This document shows positions 44,113 through 53,617 of a stretch of 64,000 nt of DNA, one piece after another. This stretch comes from Anseongella ginsenosidimutans (GTDB taxonomy: Bacteria; Bacteroidota; Bacteroidia; Sphingobacteriales; Sphingobacteriaceae). The position numbers were made by a program, and so were the translations under genes. The notes beneath the pieces are model-generated. The model was given only the letters and a program-made list of their open reading frames with translations, was not told where the DNA came from and made no database searches. The DNA lies in assembly GCF_008033235.1 (NCBI RefSeq), contig NZ_CP042432.1, positions 434,001 through 498,000 on the forward strand, in the 5' to 3' direction. Numbering within the stretch: the first letter of the stretch is position 1; each line of letters starts with the position of its first letter.

Positions 44113-47046
44113 TTACAATGTAAAATTCAGGCCCAGGGTAAACGTAGTGGTAGTGGGGTACTTATCGCGATGATCGCTCCCCGGAGCGGTCCCGTTGAAA
44201 TTCACTTCCGGGTCAATTCCCTTGTACCCGGTTAGGGTAACCAGGTTCAGGGCAGAGAGATAGAGGCGCAGGTTCCGCACTCCCTTAATGCTGCCTGCGG
44301 GGAGCGTATATCCCAGGGTGATATTGTCAATTTTCCAATAGTCGCCGTCTTCAATATAATAACTTACATAGGCGAGGTCATTATTTAGCACGGTTTTTCC
44401 GTAAACAGGATCAAAGGCCGATTTCAGCATATTATACTGGGTAATCTTCGGATTTTCATAATACATTCGCTGAAAATTGAGTATCTGAAAGCCGAACGCG
44501 CCCCTCATTCCAACTGTCAGGTCCAGATTTTTATAGCGGAGGTCATGATGCCATCCCAGAATATGTTTCGGAACGCCGTTGCCCAGGATCTTTTTATCTT
44601 CCTGAACGGCTTCGGAAATAGGTTTGGGGGCACCGTCAGCTCCTTCGATGATCCAGTGCCCTTCTTCGTCGATATCAACGGATTTATACCCGTAAAAACT
44701 ACCGATCTCCTCGCCAATCCATACCCTGTGGGTACTTTGCTGAATAGGTTCACCGGTATGGCCGGCGTCAAAGAAATCATTGGTAGTCTGAAATTGCTCA
44801 TTCGATAAGGATACGAGCTTGTTCGAATTAGTAGAATACGTGACCCCGGTACTCCAGTAAAAGGAGGGCTTCCGTATGGCCTCCACGTTCAGAAGCACTT
44901 CAATCCCCTCATTTTTCATTTCCCCGACGTTTGCGAAGATGCTGCTGAAGAGATAGGGGGGTACGGGAACCTGGTAGTTATAAAGCATGTCTTTAGTGGC
45001 ACGCCGGTAAAGGTCCAAAGATCCGCTCAGGCGGCGGCCGAAGAATGCGAAATCAAGGCCCAGGTTGTATTCTTCCTTTCTTTCCCAGCGAAGGTTCGGG
45101 TTAGGGTTGCGGTTGGGCGCCAGCGACTGGATCCAGGTGCCGTTATCAAAAAACCTGTCGCCGTAATTAAGGCTCACAAGCGATTCGTAATCCGCATCCG
45201 GCGCGGTTCCCGTCACGCCGAATCCCGCCCGGAATTTCAGATCGTCCACCACGCTCCAATTGCTCATGAAGGGCTCATTGCTGATCCGCCACCCCAGGGA
45301 AACCGCGGGGAAAGTACCCCAGCGGTAATTGACGCCGAACTTGGAAGAGCCTTCATGCCTGACACTTGCCATGAACAGGTATTTATCCTGCCAGTTATAG
45401 TTGAGCCGGCCGAAAAAACCTATGAGCTTGCTCATGCTGGCCGAACTGTTCATCGGCGCTTCTCCCCTTCCAAGGGCATTTCCGCTTTGCATGCGGTTGT
45501 AGGAATATTCGTCGGTAGGGAAATCCCAGTTCTGCATCCAGAAGCCTTCTGATTTTTCGTCCTGATAACTATATCCTCCCAGGAGGGAAAGGCGGTGTTT
45601 GCCCAGATCCCTGGAATAGCTGCTCGTAAATTCCAGCAAGTTATCTACGCGGGAGGAAGTACCCCGTGAAGCATAGCCGTTCCGCCCGTTCTTTACCGTG
45701 GAAACGTGCTGCTTTGTTTCAGAATAGCCTCTCACTTCCGTCCACTTATTCCCGGATACCAGCAGCTTCATGTCCAGGCCTTCGACCGGGTTAAGCATGA
45801 CGCTGCCGTTCAGCCGGTATTCCCTGCTGCTGTTAAGGCCTGTCGATTCATTCAAAAAGGCTACCGGGTTATCATAAAAGTAAATACTGCGTTCCATCCA
45901 GTCGCCCCGCCAGTTCCGGATGCTATCGGTAGGATTACGTATTACCGACTGGCGGTACACATAGTCGTTGAAGCTGGAACCGTCGCCGCCGGTCCAGTAT
46001 TCCTGCGTCCCCACAATGGCATTCAGGTTGAACTTTAGCTTGCCCTCAAACATGGAATGATTCAGGTCTGCCCTGCCCGTGATCCGCTGATCGTCAGAAT
46101 TGATGAATAACCCTTGCCATGAACGATAATTTATGGAGGCAGTATAATTTGTCTGGCTCCCTCCCCCTGAGAAGCTGAGATGGTGGGTGTGGCTTACAGG
46201 GGTCCGGCTGATTTCATCAAACCAATCGGTAGAAGCTCCGTAATCCGTAAAATCATATCCTTCTCCTATCAGCCTGCGATAATCCTCCGCTGTCAGGAAT
46301 TCCGGCCGGTTCGCAATTCGCTGGACGCTCAGGTATCCGTTGTAGCTGATCGTCGCCGGCCTGTCCCCGCCTGCCCGCCGGGTAGTGATCAGGATCACGC
46401 CGTTGGTTCCCCGGGTTCCGTAAATAGCGGCCGCCGAACCATCTTTCAATACATCAACCGCAGCAATATCCTCAGGAGCCACTGTGCTAAGGTCTCCCGG
46501 GATGCCGTCAATCAATACAAGGGGTGCGGTTGAAGAGGCTAAAGTGGTCATTCCCCGCATCCGGATTTGTGTGCCGGCGGTTGGGTCGCCGGAGGTGGTG
46601 GCCACGGATAAGCCGGCAACTTTTCCCTGGATAAGCTGGGCGGCATCCCTTACCGCACCCTTTACAAAGTCCTCTGCCTTTACGCTGGCAACAGCGCTGG
46701 TGACGTCTCCCGCGCGCTGCGTTCCGTAACCGATCACGACTACTTCTTCCAGCTGCTGCTGATCCGTTTCCAGACTCAGGTTGATCGTACTCCTTGCGCC
46801 GCGCGGGACTTCGCGGCTAACATACCCCAGGAGTTGAAACACGATCACCGCATTTTCCGGAGTGCTAAGTGTATAAATGCCTTCGGTATTTGTTTGAGTG
46901 CCGCCGCCGCTTTCTTTTATCAGAACGGAAACTCCCGGGAGAGGATTGCCTTCCTCATCCGTAACCTTTCCCGTCAGCGGGGATTCCTGCCCGTAAAGGA
47001 CCGCAGTAACTATCATACCGCAAGTGATCAAACAAATTGTTTTCAT
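44113..47046 (-). CDS. SusC/RagA TonB-dependent transporter without STN domain (hydroxyproline/peptide locus)
   Basis: The 977-residue outer-membrane importer has signal peptide MKTICLITCGMIVTAVLYGQ, a carboxypeptidase-like sandwich (PLTGKVTDEEGNPLPGVSV), a plug with VVVIGYGTQRAGDVTSAVAS and DVLKDGSAAAIYGTRGTNGV, and a barrel ending TTFTLGLNFTL. Lacking STN, it should not signal through FecR. It lies 257 bp downstream of the DUF885 gene, a gap large enough for its own promoter. Confidence 0.95.
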   Translation of the reverse strand: MKTICLITCGMIVTAVLYGQESPLTGKVTDEEGNPLPGVSVLIKESGGGTQTNTEGIYTLSTPENAVIVFQLLGYVSREVPRGARSTINLSLETDQQQLEEVVVIGYGTQRAGDVTSAVASVKAEDFVKGAVRDAAQLIQGKVAGLSVATTSGDPTAGTQIRMRGMTTLASSTAPLVLIDGIPGDLSTVAPEDIAAVDVLKDGSAAAIYGTRGTNGVILITTRRAGGDRPATISYNGYLSVQRIANRPEFLTAEDYRRLIGEGYDFTDYGASTDWFDEISRTPVSHTHHLSFSGGGSQTNYTASINYRSWQGLFINSDDQRITGRADLNHSMFEGKLKFNLNAIVGTQEYWTGGDGSSFNDYVYRQSVIRNPTDSIRNWRGDWMERSIYFYDNPVAFLNESTGLNSSREYRLNGSVMLNPVEGLDMKLLVSGNKWTEVRGYSETKQHVSTVKNGRNGYASRGTSSRVDNLLEFTSSYSRDLGKHRLSLLGGYSYQDEKSEGFWMQNWDFPTDEYSYNRMQSGNALGRGEAPMNSSASMSKLIGFFGRLNYNWQDKYLFMASVRHEGSSKFGVNYRWGTFPAVSLGWRISNEPFMSNWSVVDDLKFRAGFGVTGTAPDADYESLVSLNYGDRFFDNGTWIQSLAPNRNPNPNLRWERKEEYNLGLDFAFFGRRLSGSLDLYRRATKDMLYNYQVPVPPYLFSSIFANVGEMKNEGIEVLLNVEAIRKPSFYWSTGVTYSTNSNKLVSLSNEQFQTTNDFFDAGHTGEPIQQSTHRVWIGEEIGSFYGYKSVDIDEEGHWIIEGADGAPKPISEAVQEDKKILGNGVPKHILGWHHDLRYKNLDLTVGMRGAFGFQILNFQRMYYENPKITQYNMLKSAFDPVYGKTVLNNDLAYVSYYIEDGDYWKIDNITLGYTLPAGSIKGVRNLRLYLSALNLVTLTGYKGIDPEVNFNGTAPGSDHRDKYPTTTTFTLGLNFTL

Positions 47047-47056
47047 AACTCATTAG

Positions 47057-47215
47057 CTTTAGGTTCCAGTATTCTTTACCTAAAGGTACGCGCGAAAGGC
47101 AGGAATATCTATTTGTATTTTTGCTATTAATGACTTTATATTATCATAAATTAAAATCATCGGCCGAATAATAAGATATAATAATATTTTGAAGATAATT
47201 TTATTATACCTAAAG
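47057..47215. promoter_or_regulatory. Three copies of ACCTAAAG in the SusC upstream region
   Basis: The 8-mer ACCTAAAG occurs at 47078-47085 and 47208-47215, with its inverse CTTTAGGT at 47057-47064. The first two form an inverted pair spaced by 13 bp just upstream of the SusC start. They may be binding sites for a regulator, for example the AraC-type protein at 54817. Confidence 0.4.
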
Positions 47216-47231
47216 ATCAAAAGAATTCCAC

Positions 47232-47248
47232 GCCGGAGGATATCCGGC
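47232..47248 (-). terminator. Weak hairpin after the DUF885 gene
   Basis: GCCGGA and TCCGGC form 6-bp arms around a 5-nt loop, followed on the minus strand by a short T-rich stretch. It may attenuate transcription between the DUF885 gene and SusC. Confidence 0.35.
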
Positions 47249-47303
47249 TTTCAGGCAGAAGGTAAGATTGGAAAGAAACAGCGAAGGCTTGCCTGACCTG
47301 CTG

Positions 47304-49036
47304 TTATTTATTATAAAATCTCCAGTTGGTTTTGAAATCGCGGGCGGGTGCCTGATCGGTTAAAATAAACCTTAGCATTTCAACCGGGATGTTATTTTCC
47401 TGCAGCACCGCGTCATGATACTCCCGGAAGGTCATCTTTCCGCTCTCCACCAGTTCTTCTTTTAACGAATAAAATTGCAGGCCTCCGATCATATAGGCGA
47501 GCTGGTACAAAGGGCTGTAGCCGCCGGTGAACGAACGCCTTACTTCCCCTTCGGCATTCGCATATTCATGTCCGACACGCTCCACCAGGAAATCGATGCA
47601 TTGCTGGGGGCTCCATTTGCCCAGATGATAATTAAGGGAGAAAATGATACGGGCACAGCGGTGCATCCTCCAGAAGAGCATACCAATGCGGTCTTCGGGC
47701 GACTCCGGGAAACCCTGGTCCCACAGGAGCATTTCCCAGTATAATGACCAGCCTTCCGTCCAGAACGGGGTATCAAAATCACGGTACACCTTGTACCGCC
47801 GGTTCATAAATTGCTGCAGATGATGACCGGCGATCAGCTCGTGATGAACCGTGGCTCTTGAAAAATGTGGGTTATTTCCGCGCATACTCATGAGCTTGGC
47901 GGACTGCTCCATGGTATTTGCCGGGTAGGAAATGCTGATGACTTCCCCGCCTGTAAAAAAAGGATTGACCAATTGCCGTTCAGGGCTCATCATGATCATC
48001 CTCCATGATTCTTCGGCAATGGGGGAATGCTGACCAGGTCCTTTTCTTTGAGGAACGAGACGGATGCGTTGTAAAGCTGCAAGATCAGCTCCGGCTGCCT
48101 GCCGGGGGCCACGTAGGTGTTCTTCACCTTTTCAAGGGCTTTTTTCCAATCCTGCCCAAAGCCCATCTCCGCCGAGGCTTTCAGCATTTCACGGTCGCAC
48201 CAGGCAAATTCCTTGTTCGCAATTTCAACCAGCTCTTCCGGAGAATAGGGGATCATTTCATATTCGAGTTGCCGGATAATCTCTTCCCGGCCAATGGGAT
48301 TTCCGCGGATTCCGCTGCCATCCTCCTTTTGAGAGCTGATCACTTTGCTTTTACTTTTGAACAGCTTGTCGTATCCGGCCAGGAGCGTATCCAGTTCCTT
48401 GTAAGGCGCAGGCGCCCACCAGGTGAAAGCAGGATCATACCCGTTATAAAAATCATACACGCTTTTGAGGGCTTCCCGCAATCCTTCAATGGTTTCCGTG
48501 GCAAAAGCAGCTACCCGGCTGTCAATAGCATCTGCTTTGCCGAGAGAAGCGCTTGCCGCCCTGACATCTTTCGCCAGGCCGGAAAGCAAGGCTCCCGTTT
48601 CCTGACCCTCCAGGGAAGCTCCTCTCCGACGCTGCTTTTCCAGGTCATAAACCGCGGCTGCAAATCCAAACCATTGCTTTGTTTCGCGGAATTTTTCCTC
48701 CTCCAGCCCGAGTATGTGCAATTGTTCTTCCAGGTCCCGCCGGAACAGGACGAAATCTACTTTTCCGTTAATGCTAAAACGTCCGAACTGCTCTTTTTCC
48801 AATTTTTCCAGGTAATCTCCTGCAAGCTGCCTCAGGCGCTCCCGCCGCTCCGGAGAATGCTTGATGAAATAAAAACGGCTCAGGCTCCTGTAGTCAGCCT
48901 CGTACTGCTGCATGAGGTGATGCATTTCGCTTGTCTGCAAATAGTGCCCCGCCGAAAGCGTTTGCGCCTGCAGCGCAGGATAAAAAGCCCATGAGAGCAA
49001 AATAAAGGCTGTTAGCCGGAAGTAGTAGAAACTCAT
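47304..49036 (-). CDS. Secreted DUF885-family (putative metallopeptidase) protein, interrupted by an apparent frameshift
   Basis: A signal peptide starts at 49036 (MSFYYFRLTAFILLSWAFYP). The DUF885 body includes FAWCDREMLKASAEMGFGQDW and, after the break, ERQLVNPFFTGGEVISISYP, VHHELIAGHHLQQF and FWTEGWSLYWEMLLWDQGF; the His/Glu motifs resemble a zinc site. The frame breaks at a G5 run (48021-48025): adding one C on the coding strand joins VSIPP to IAEESWRMIMMSPER, giving about 577 residues, the usual family length. As read, the two halves would be 346 and 231 residues. It lies after the S9 peptidase gene in the probable peptide-degradation operon. Confidence 0.85.
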
Positions 49037-49082
49037 AAGTCGTTCATTTATTTCTTGATTTTTCCACAATTGCTTCTGATGC

Positions 49083-51347
49083 TCACGGCAGGGCTTGCTT
49101 CCCGAGAAGGTGTTCAATAAAGTAATTCCACCTTTTACGCGTAAAGTATTCGCCGTAATGGCCGGTATATCCGTGCCCGCTGCCAGGAATTATAAGCATG
49201 TCAAAATTCTTTCCGGCCCTGATGAGGGCTTCGGCAAGCTTAAAGGTTGCCGAGGGATTTACATTTTCGTCTATTCCGCCATGTACCAGTAAAAGCTTTC
49301 CCTGCATTTTATCGGCCATGGTAATATTGGACTGAAGATGATACGCGGAATCAACCGGCCAACCCATATACATTTCCGGCCACCAGGCTTTTTCCATGCG
49401 ATGGTCATGATCTCCTGAGGATGCCACGGCGACCTTATAAAATCCAGAAAAAAGCATCAGGGCATGTGCGGCATCATAGCCGCCGGCTGAATGCCCAAAA
49501 ATGCCTATACGCGTGGTATCAAGCCAGGAATACTTCGCCGCCAGCTGCCGGATAGCCACTACATGGTCGGTAAGGCCATAACCCAGGCGTTTATAGGACC
49601 AGTCATGAAAGGCTTTTGACCGCCCCGCTGATCCCAGGCCGTCAACAGCCATCACCGCGAACCCGAATTCAGCCAGGGGCTGCGCGGCACTGAAAACGGC
49701 GCTGCGAAAGCTTTCCGGAAATACATTTGCCTGGGGCCCGGTATAGCTGTTATCTATCAAGGGGTACCGGTCGCTTTCGCTAAAACCGGAAGGTTTCCAG
49801 ATCGCTCCGTAAATATCGGTAAGCCCGTCGCGGGCCTTGACCTTGAAAATTTCAGGAAAATCCCAGCCGGCGGCTAAGAGTTCCGAAATATCTGCCTTGC
49901 CGAGTTCCTTGATCATCTTGCCATCCGGGAGGCTGCGCAGCACCGAGATCGTGGGCTGCCGGGCCGTGGAGTAATTATCTACGAAATACTGGTTGCCGGG
50001 TGAAAGATGGACTTCATGATGGGCATTTTCCGGTGTCAGCAGCTGCAGCCCTGAGCCGTCAAAGCCAATGCGGTAGAGGTGGTTGAAATAAGGGTTGCGC
50101 CCCTCTTCTTTTCCGCTGGCAGTAAAATACAGCAGCTCTTTTTCTTCATCAATCGCCACAAACTTTTTGACAACAAAATCTCCCCTGGTGAGGGCCGTGA
50201 CGGAACCGCTTGCCCAGTCAAGCCGGTAAACCTGGTTCCAGCCGCTTCGCTCGGAAGTGATAAAAGCAATACCCTTGTCTTCCAGCAGCCTGAACTCCGT
50301 CGTATTCTCCACATTGGTGCGGCTGCTATCGCTGAATTTGACGTCCACCTTACCGGTCCGGGGGTCCACGCAGATCAGGTCCATCCGCTGGTAACCACGG
50401 TGCCGGTAAAGGCCGTAAAGAAAAGAGCCGTCTTTGTTCCAGCGCAGCGGATTACCGATAAAATGCGGGAGCGGAGGAAGATCAACCTTGATCATTTTCC
50501 GGGTATTGATATCGAATATGACCGGTATATAACAGACAATGTTGGTATCGCCTGGTCCCCCGCGGTAATAGGAAAGCAGCTTTGGGCGATACAGGCTGTC
50601 AATGGACCAGTCCAGCAGGTACATTTTCCTCCCTTTTCGTAAGTCTGCTATTTGGGTAAGTATCCTGGAGCCGTCCGCGGACCATACCGCGGTAAAATTT
50701 TCAGGCCTCTCCCCGTTCTCACCTTCCATGATATCGCTCCAGCCCAGGTAGCTGGCATACGCATAATCTGGCTTGCCGTCGGTGCTAAGAGCGATCTCCT
50801 GTGCCTGGCTGCGGACATACAGATTATGATCCCTGCTGAAGGCGACCCATTTCCCGTCCGGAGACCTTACCTCCCTTACCGATACTTCTTCCGCGGGCAA
50901 GACGCCGGTCTTATTTACTGTATAGTCCTTCAGGTTGGCCTGGTACGTTACCCGGTCGGTAATAAAGGAGATAGCACGGTCATTTTCCCACTCAATCTGG
51001 CCAAAGGGCAGATTTTTCCGTTCAATTGGTTTTCCCAAAGCGTCCGATAAGGCCCTGGCAAGCCGCTCATGGTCGAATGCTTCCTTAATTGTTCCGGAGG
51101 GTATATGGACCTTGTAGAAGGTCTTCCCCCGGGGAGTATTAGTAGCGTATGTGAATTCGGGAACATCTTTCAGCCAATTCGGATTCACTTCCAGGTGATA
51201 GATCTTCCGGCTGATATTATTCGCCAAAAAGCTTTCAGCCCGGCGGTAATCTTCCGGCGATATTCCGCTGCCTGGCGCCGGGGACTGACCGGAACATATG
51301 CCCCCGGTAAAGAATAGCAATAAAAACAGGTATATTCGTTTCATCAT
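49083..51347 (-). CDS. Secreted prolyl-oligopeptidase/DPP-IV-type serine peptidase (S9)
   Basis: About 754 residues from the ATG at 51347 (MMKRIYLFLLLFFTGGICSG, signal peptide). The N-terminal two-thirds is the DPP-IV-type propeller (for example SPDGKWVAFSRDHNLYV and VWSADGSRILTQ). The C-terminal alpha/beta hydrolase has the nucleophile in GIFGHSAGGYDAA, the Asp in HGGIDENVNPSAT and the His in PGSGHGYTGHYG. DPP-IV-type enzymes release dipeptides with proline (or alanine/hydroxyproline) in second position. That fits the hydroxyproline-catabolic genes just upstream. The upstream in-frame TTG at 51365 is not needed. Confidence 0.93.
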   Translation of the reverse strand: MMKRIYLFLLLFFTGGICSGQSPAPGSGISPEDYRRAESFLANNISRKIYHLEVNPNWLKDVPEFTYATNTPRGKTFYKVHIPSGTIKEAFDHERLARALSDALGKPIERKNLPFGQIEWENDRAISFITDRVTYQANLKDYTVNKTGVLPAEEVSVREVRSPDGKWVAFSRDHNLYVRSQAQEIALSTDGKPDYAYASYLGWSDIMEGENGERPENFTAVWSADGSRILTQIADLRKGRKMYLLDWSIDSLYRPKLLSYYRGGPGDTNIVCYIPVIFDINTRKMIKVDLPPLPHFIGNPLRWNKDGSFLYGLYRHRGYQRMDLICVDPRTGKVDVKFSDSSRTNVENTTEFRLLEDKGIAFITSERSGWNQVYRLDWASGSVTALTRGDFVVKKFVAIDEEKELLYFTASGKEEGRNPYFNHLYRIGFDGSGLQLLTPENAHHEVHLSPGNQYFVDNYSTARQPTISVLRSLPDGKMIKELGKADISELLAAGWDFPEIFKVKARDGLTDIYGAIWKPSGFSESDRYPLIDNSYTGPQANVFPESFRSAVFSAAQPLAEFGFAVMAVDGLGSAGRSKAFHDWSYKRLGYGLTDHVVAIRQLAAKYSWLDTTRIGIFGHSAGGYDAAHALMLFSGFYKVAVASSGDHDHRMEKAWWPEMYMGWPVDSAYHLQSNITMADKMQGKLLLVHGGIDENVNPSATFKLAEALIRAGKNFDMLIIPGSGHGYTGHYGEYFTRKRWNYFIEHLLGKQALP

Positions 51348-51354
51348 TTTAATA

Positions 51355-52590
51355 TCAGGTGTCAAACCTGTCGGGCCGGAATGCTTCCAGCCCCAGGGAA
51401 GGAGCCTTTCCCTCCGCTATTTCCGCCACGAGCCTGCCGGTGGCCGGAGCCGCTCCCAGCCCCAGCATGGAATGACCTGTGGCGATGATCAAATTGCCAT
51501 AACGCCGCGTTTTCCCGATATAAGGTAAACCATCCGCCGAAACGGGCCGCAGCCCGGCCCATATATTTTCCCTGGCAGGGACCTCCGCATGCAGGGCGGG
51601 GAAGTACGTGTTCACCGCGTCCGTAATGCCTTTTACTCTTTTCATATTTATCCCGCCGGCGGCTGACCCTATTTCCATGGTGCCGCCGAAACGGAGGCTC
51701 CTGTTCATTGGCGTAAGGGCGACCCTGGCTTCGCAAAGAATGGCCGGGTGCCGCAGCTGAGCCCCCGGCATTTCCAGCGTTACCGAATATCCTTTGCCCG
51801 CTACCAGGGGCATGCGAATCCCCAGGCTGGCGGCAAGCGCTGCAGACCAGGAGCCGCCAGAGAGAATGAACAGGTCGCCGGTAATTAATTGCCCGCCGGC
51901 CCGGACGCCGGCAATGCTTCCGTTCTTTTTCTCAAAGGTCCCGGCGGTGTTGCGGATCCACCTTACTTCATCTTTAAGCTGCTGCAGTAACTGTTTCATC
52001 AGCTCTGCAGGATGAAGGTGGGCGTCGCACTTATAATGCACCCCGCCAAGGGCTTGCACGTCCATTGCCGGTTCCATCATTCTCAATTGAGACAGGTCGT
52101 ACACCTGGGTTTCCAGGCCAAGTTCTTTTGCTTTTACAGCCAGTTTAATCTCTTCCCTGGCTGCTTCTTCCGATCTGTAGTACATGATAATCCCTTTTTT
52201 CTGAAGCGAAAATGATAATTCCGGTTCCAGCTCTTCATAAAGGGAGCGGCCCATCAGCAAAAGATCTCGCAGCGGCGCCGCCGACCTTTCGGCATGACTT
52301 TCCGATGCATTCCGGATAAAATGACGGCTCCAGCTGATCATATTCCGGTTAAGGCGGGGACGGATATGAAAAGGGCTGCTTGTACTGAACAGCCATTTAA
52401 AAGCCTGGCTAAGCACGCCCGGCGCCGCCAGCGGCACAAAATGGCTGGGTGTGATCATGCCGGCATTACCGTAGGAGCAGCCGTTAAGCAGATCGCCTTT
52501 GTCCACCAGCGTTACTTCCCAGCCGGCTTTGCGAAGGTACCAGGCTGAAAAAAGCCCTATTATTCCGCCTCCTATAATTACTGCCTGCAT
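51355..52590 (-). CDS. FAD-dependent D-amino-acid dehydrogenase-like protein (probable D-hydroxyproline dehydrogenase)
   Basis: The 411-residue flavoprotein starts with the dinucleotide motif IIGGGIIGLFSAWYLRKAGW and has the DAO-fold C-terminal segment WAGLRPVSADGLPYIGKTRR with NLIIATGHSMLGLGAAPATG. It resembles DadA. Its position between an S9 peptidase gene and a 4-hydroxyproline epimerase gene points to oxidation of cis-4-hydroxy-D-proline to pyrroline-4-hydroxy-2-carboxylate. The family also includes other D-amino-acid and glycine/sarcosine-type oxidases, so the substrate is inferred from context. Confidence 0.85.
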   Translation of the reverse strand: MQAVIIGGGIIGLFSAWYLRKAGWEVTLVDKGDLLNGCSYGNAGMITPSHFVPLAAPGVLSQAFKWLFSTSSPFHIRPRLNRNMISWSRHFIRNASESHAERSAAPLRDLLLMGRSLYEELEPELSFSLQKKGIIMYYRSEEAAREEIKLAVKAKELGLETQVYDLSQLRMMEPAMDVQALGGVHYKCDAHLHPAELMKQLLQQLKDEVRWIRNTAGTFEKKNGSIAGVRAGGQLITGDLFILSGGSWSAALAASLGIRMPLVAGKGYSVTLEMPGAQLRHPAILCEARVALTPMNRSLRFGGTMEIGSAAGGINMKRVKGITDAVNTYFPALHAEVPARENIWAGLRPVSADGLPYIGKTRRYGNLIIATGHSMLGLGAAPATGRLVAEIAEGKAPSLGLEAFRPDRFDT

Positions 52591-52605
52591 CCTGTATTGC
52601 GTGAT

Positions 52606-53607
52606 CTATATTACCTGGAATCCGCCGGCATAGGGGTCATCTTCATCTACCAGGATAGTATTGAACCCTGTGACCATAGCCCATCCTTCAATGGAAGGTA
52701 TAATGGCCGCCTTTCCGCCTACGGACGTTTCCTCCTCGATGGTCCCGGTAAACCTGGAACCAATGAAACTCTCGTGGATAAAGGAATCGCCTTTTTTTAA
52801 CTTCCCCTGGGAATACCATTGCGCCATGCGGGCGGAAGTGCCTGTACCGCAAGGTGAACGGTCTATGGCTTTATCCCCGTAAAAAACGGCATTACGTACA
52901 GGCGCCGATACAGAAGAGGATTCCCCTCCCCAGAGCAAATGGCTTACTCCGCGGATATTACCGTTTTCGGGATGAATGAACTCTTGCTCTTCATTGATGC
53001 GCCGCCGGCACTCGCGACTCCAGGAGATAAGCTGCTCCGCCTTCACATGCTCAATGCCCGGGAAGTTTTCCTGCCGGTCAATGATGGCGTAAAAATTCCC
53101 TCCGTAGGCCACGTCCGCCGTTAATTTTCCCAGGCCGGGGCAGTCTATTATTATATTTTCAGCGGCAAGATAAGAGGGCACATTAGTGATCCTTACCGAA
53201 GTCACCTTTTTCCCCTCCTGCTTATACGTTGCAATAACTAACCCGGCCGGTGTTTCCAGGCGAAGCATGCCTGGAACTTTAGCTTGAATAAGCCCATGTT
53301 CAATGGCAATGGTTACCGTACCGATCGTGCCGTGCCCGCACATAGGAAGGCAGCCGCTCGTTTCAATGAACAATATCCCCATATCATTTTCCCGGTTCTG
53401 CGGCGGATAAAGTATGCTGCCTGACATCATATCATGGCCGCGGGGCTCGAACATCAGGGCTTTGCGGATCCAATCGTATTCCTTTAAAAAATGTAGCCGC
53501 TTTTCCATCATATCGTTTCCTTCAAGTACCGGGGCTCCTCCCGTCACCAGCCTCACCGGGTTTCCGCAGGTATGCGCGTCAATACAGAAAAAAGTCTTTG
53601 CTGACAT
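52606..53607 (-). CDS. 4-hydroxyproline 2-epimerase (proline racemase family)
   Basis: The 333-residue enzyme interconverts trans-4-hydroxy-L-proline and cis-4-hydroxy-D-proline without cofactor, using two catalytic cysteines. Both are visible: C90 in LPMCGHGTIG and C253 in DRSPCGTGTSAR. The Cys/Cys pair fits racemases/epimerases rather than the trans-3-hydroxyproline dehydratases, which have Cys/Thr. The N-terminal FFCIDAHTCGNPVRLV is typical of the hydroxyproline epimerases. It follows the DapA-like gene by 10 bp and precedes the flavoprotein by 15 bp. Confidence 0.92.
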   Translation of the reverse strand: MSAKTFFCIDAHTCGNPVRLVTGGAPVLEGNDMMEKRLHFLKEYDWIRKALMFEPRGHDMMSGSILYPPQNRENDMGILFIETSGCLPMCGHGTIGTVTIAIEHGLIQAKVPGMLRLETPAGLVIATYKQEGKKVTSVRITNVPSYLAAENIIIDCPGLGKLTADVAYGGNFYAIIDRQENFPGIEHVKAEQLISWSRECRRRINEEQEFIHPENGNIRGVSHLLWGGESSSVSAPVRNAVFYGDKAIDRSPCGTGTSARMAQWYSQGKLKKGDSFIHESFIGSRFTGTIEEETSVGGKAAIIPSIEGWAMVTGFNTILVDEDDPYAGGFQVI

Positions 53608-53617
53608 GAATGTGCGC

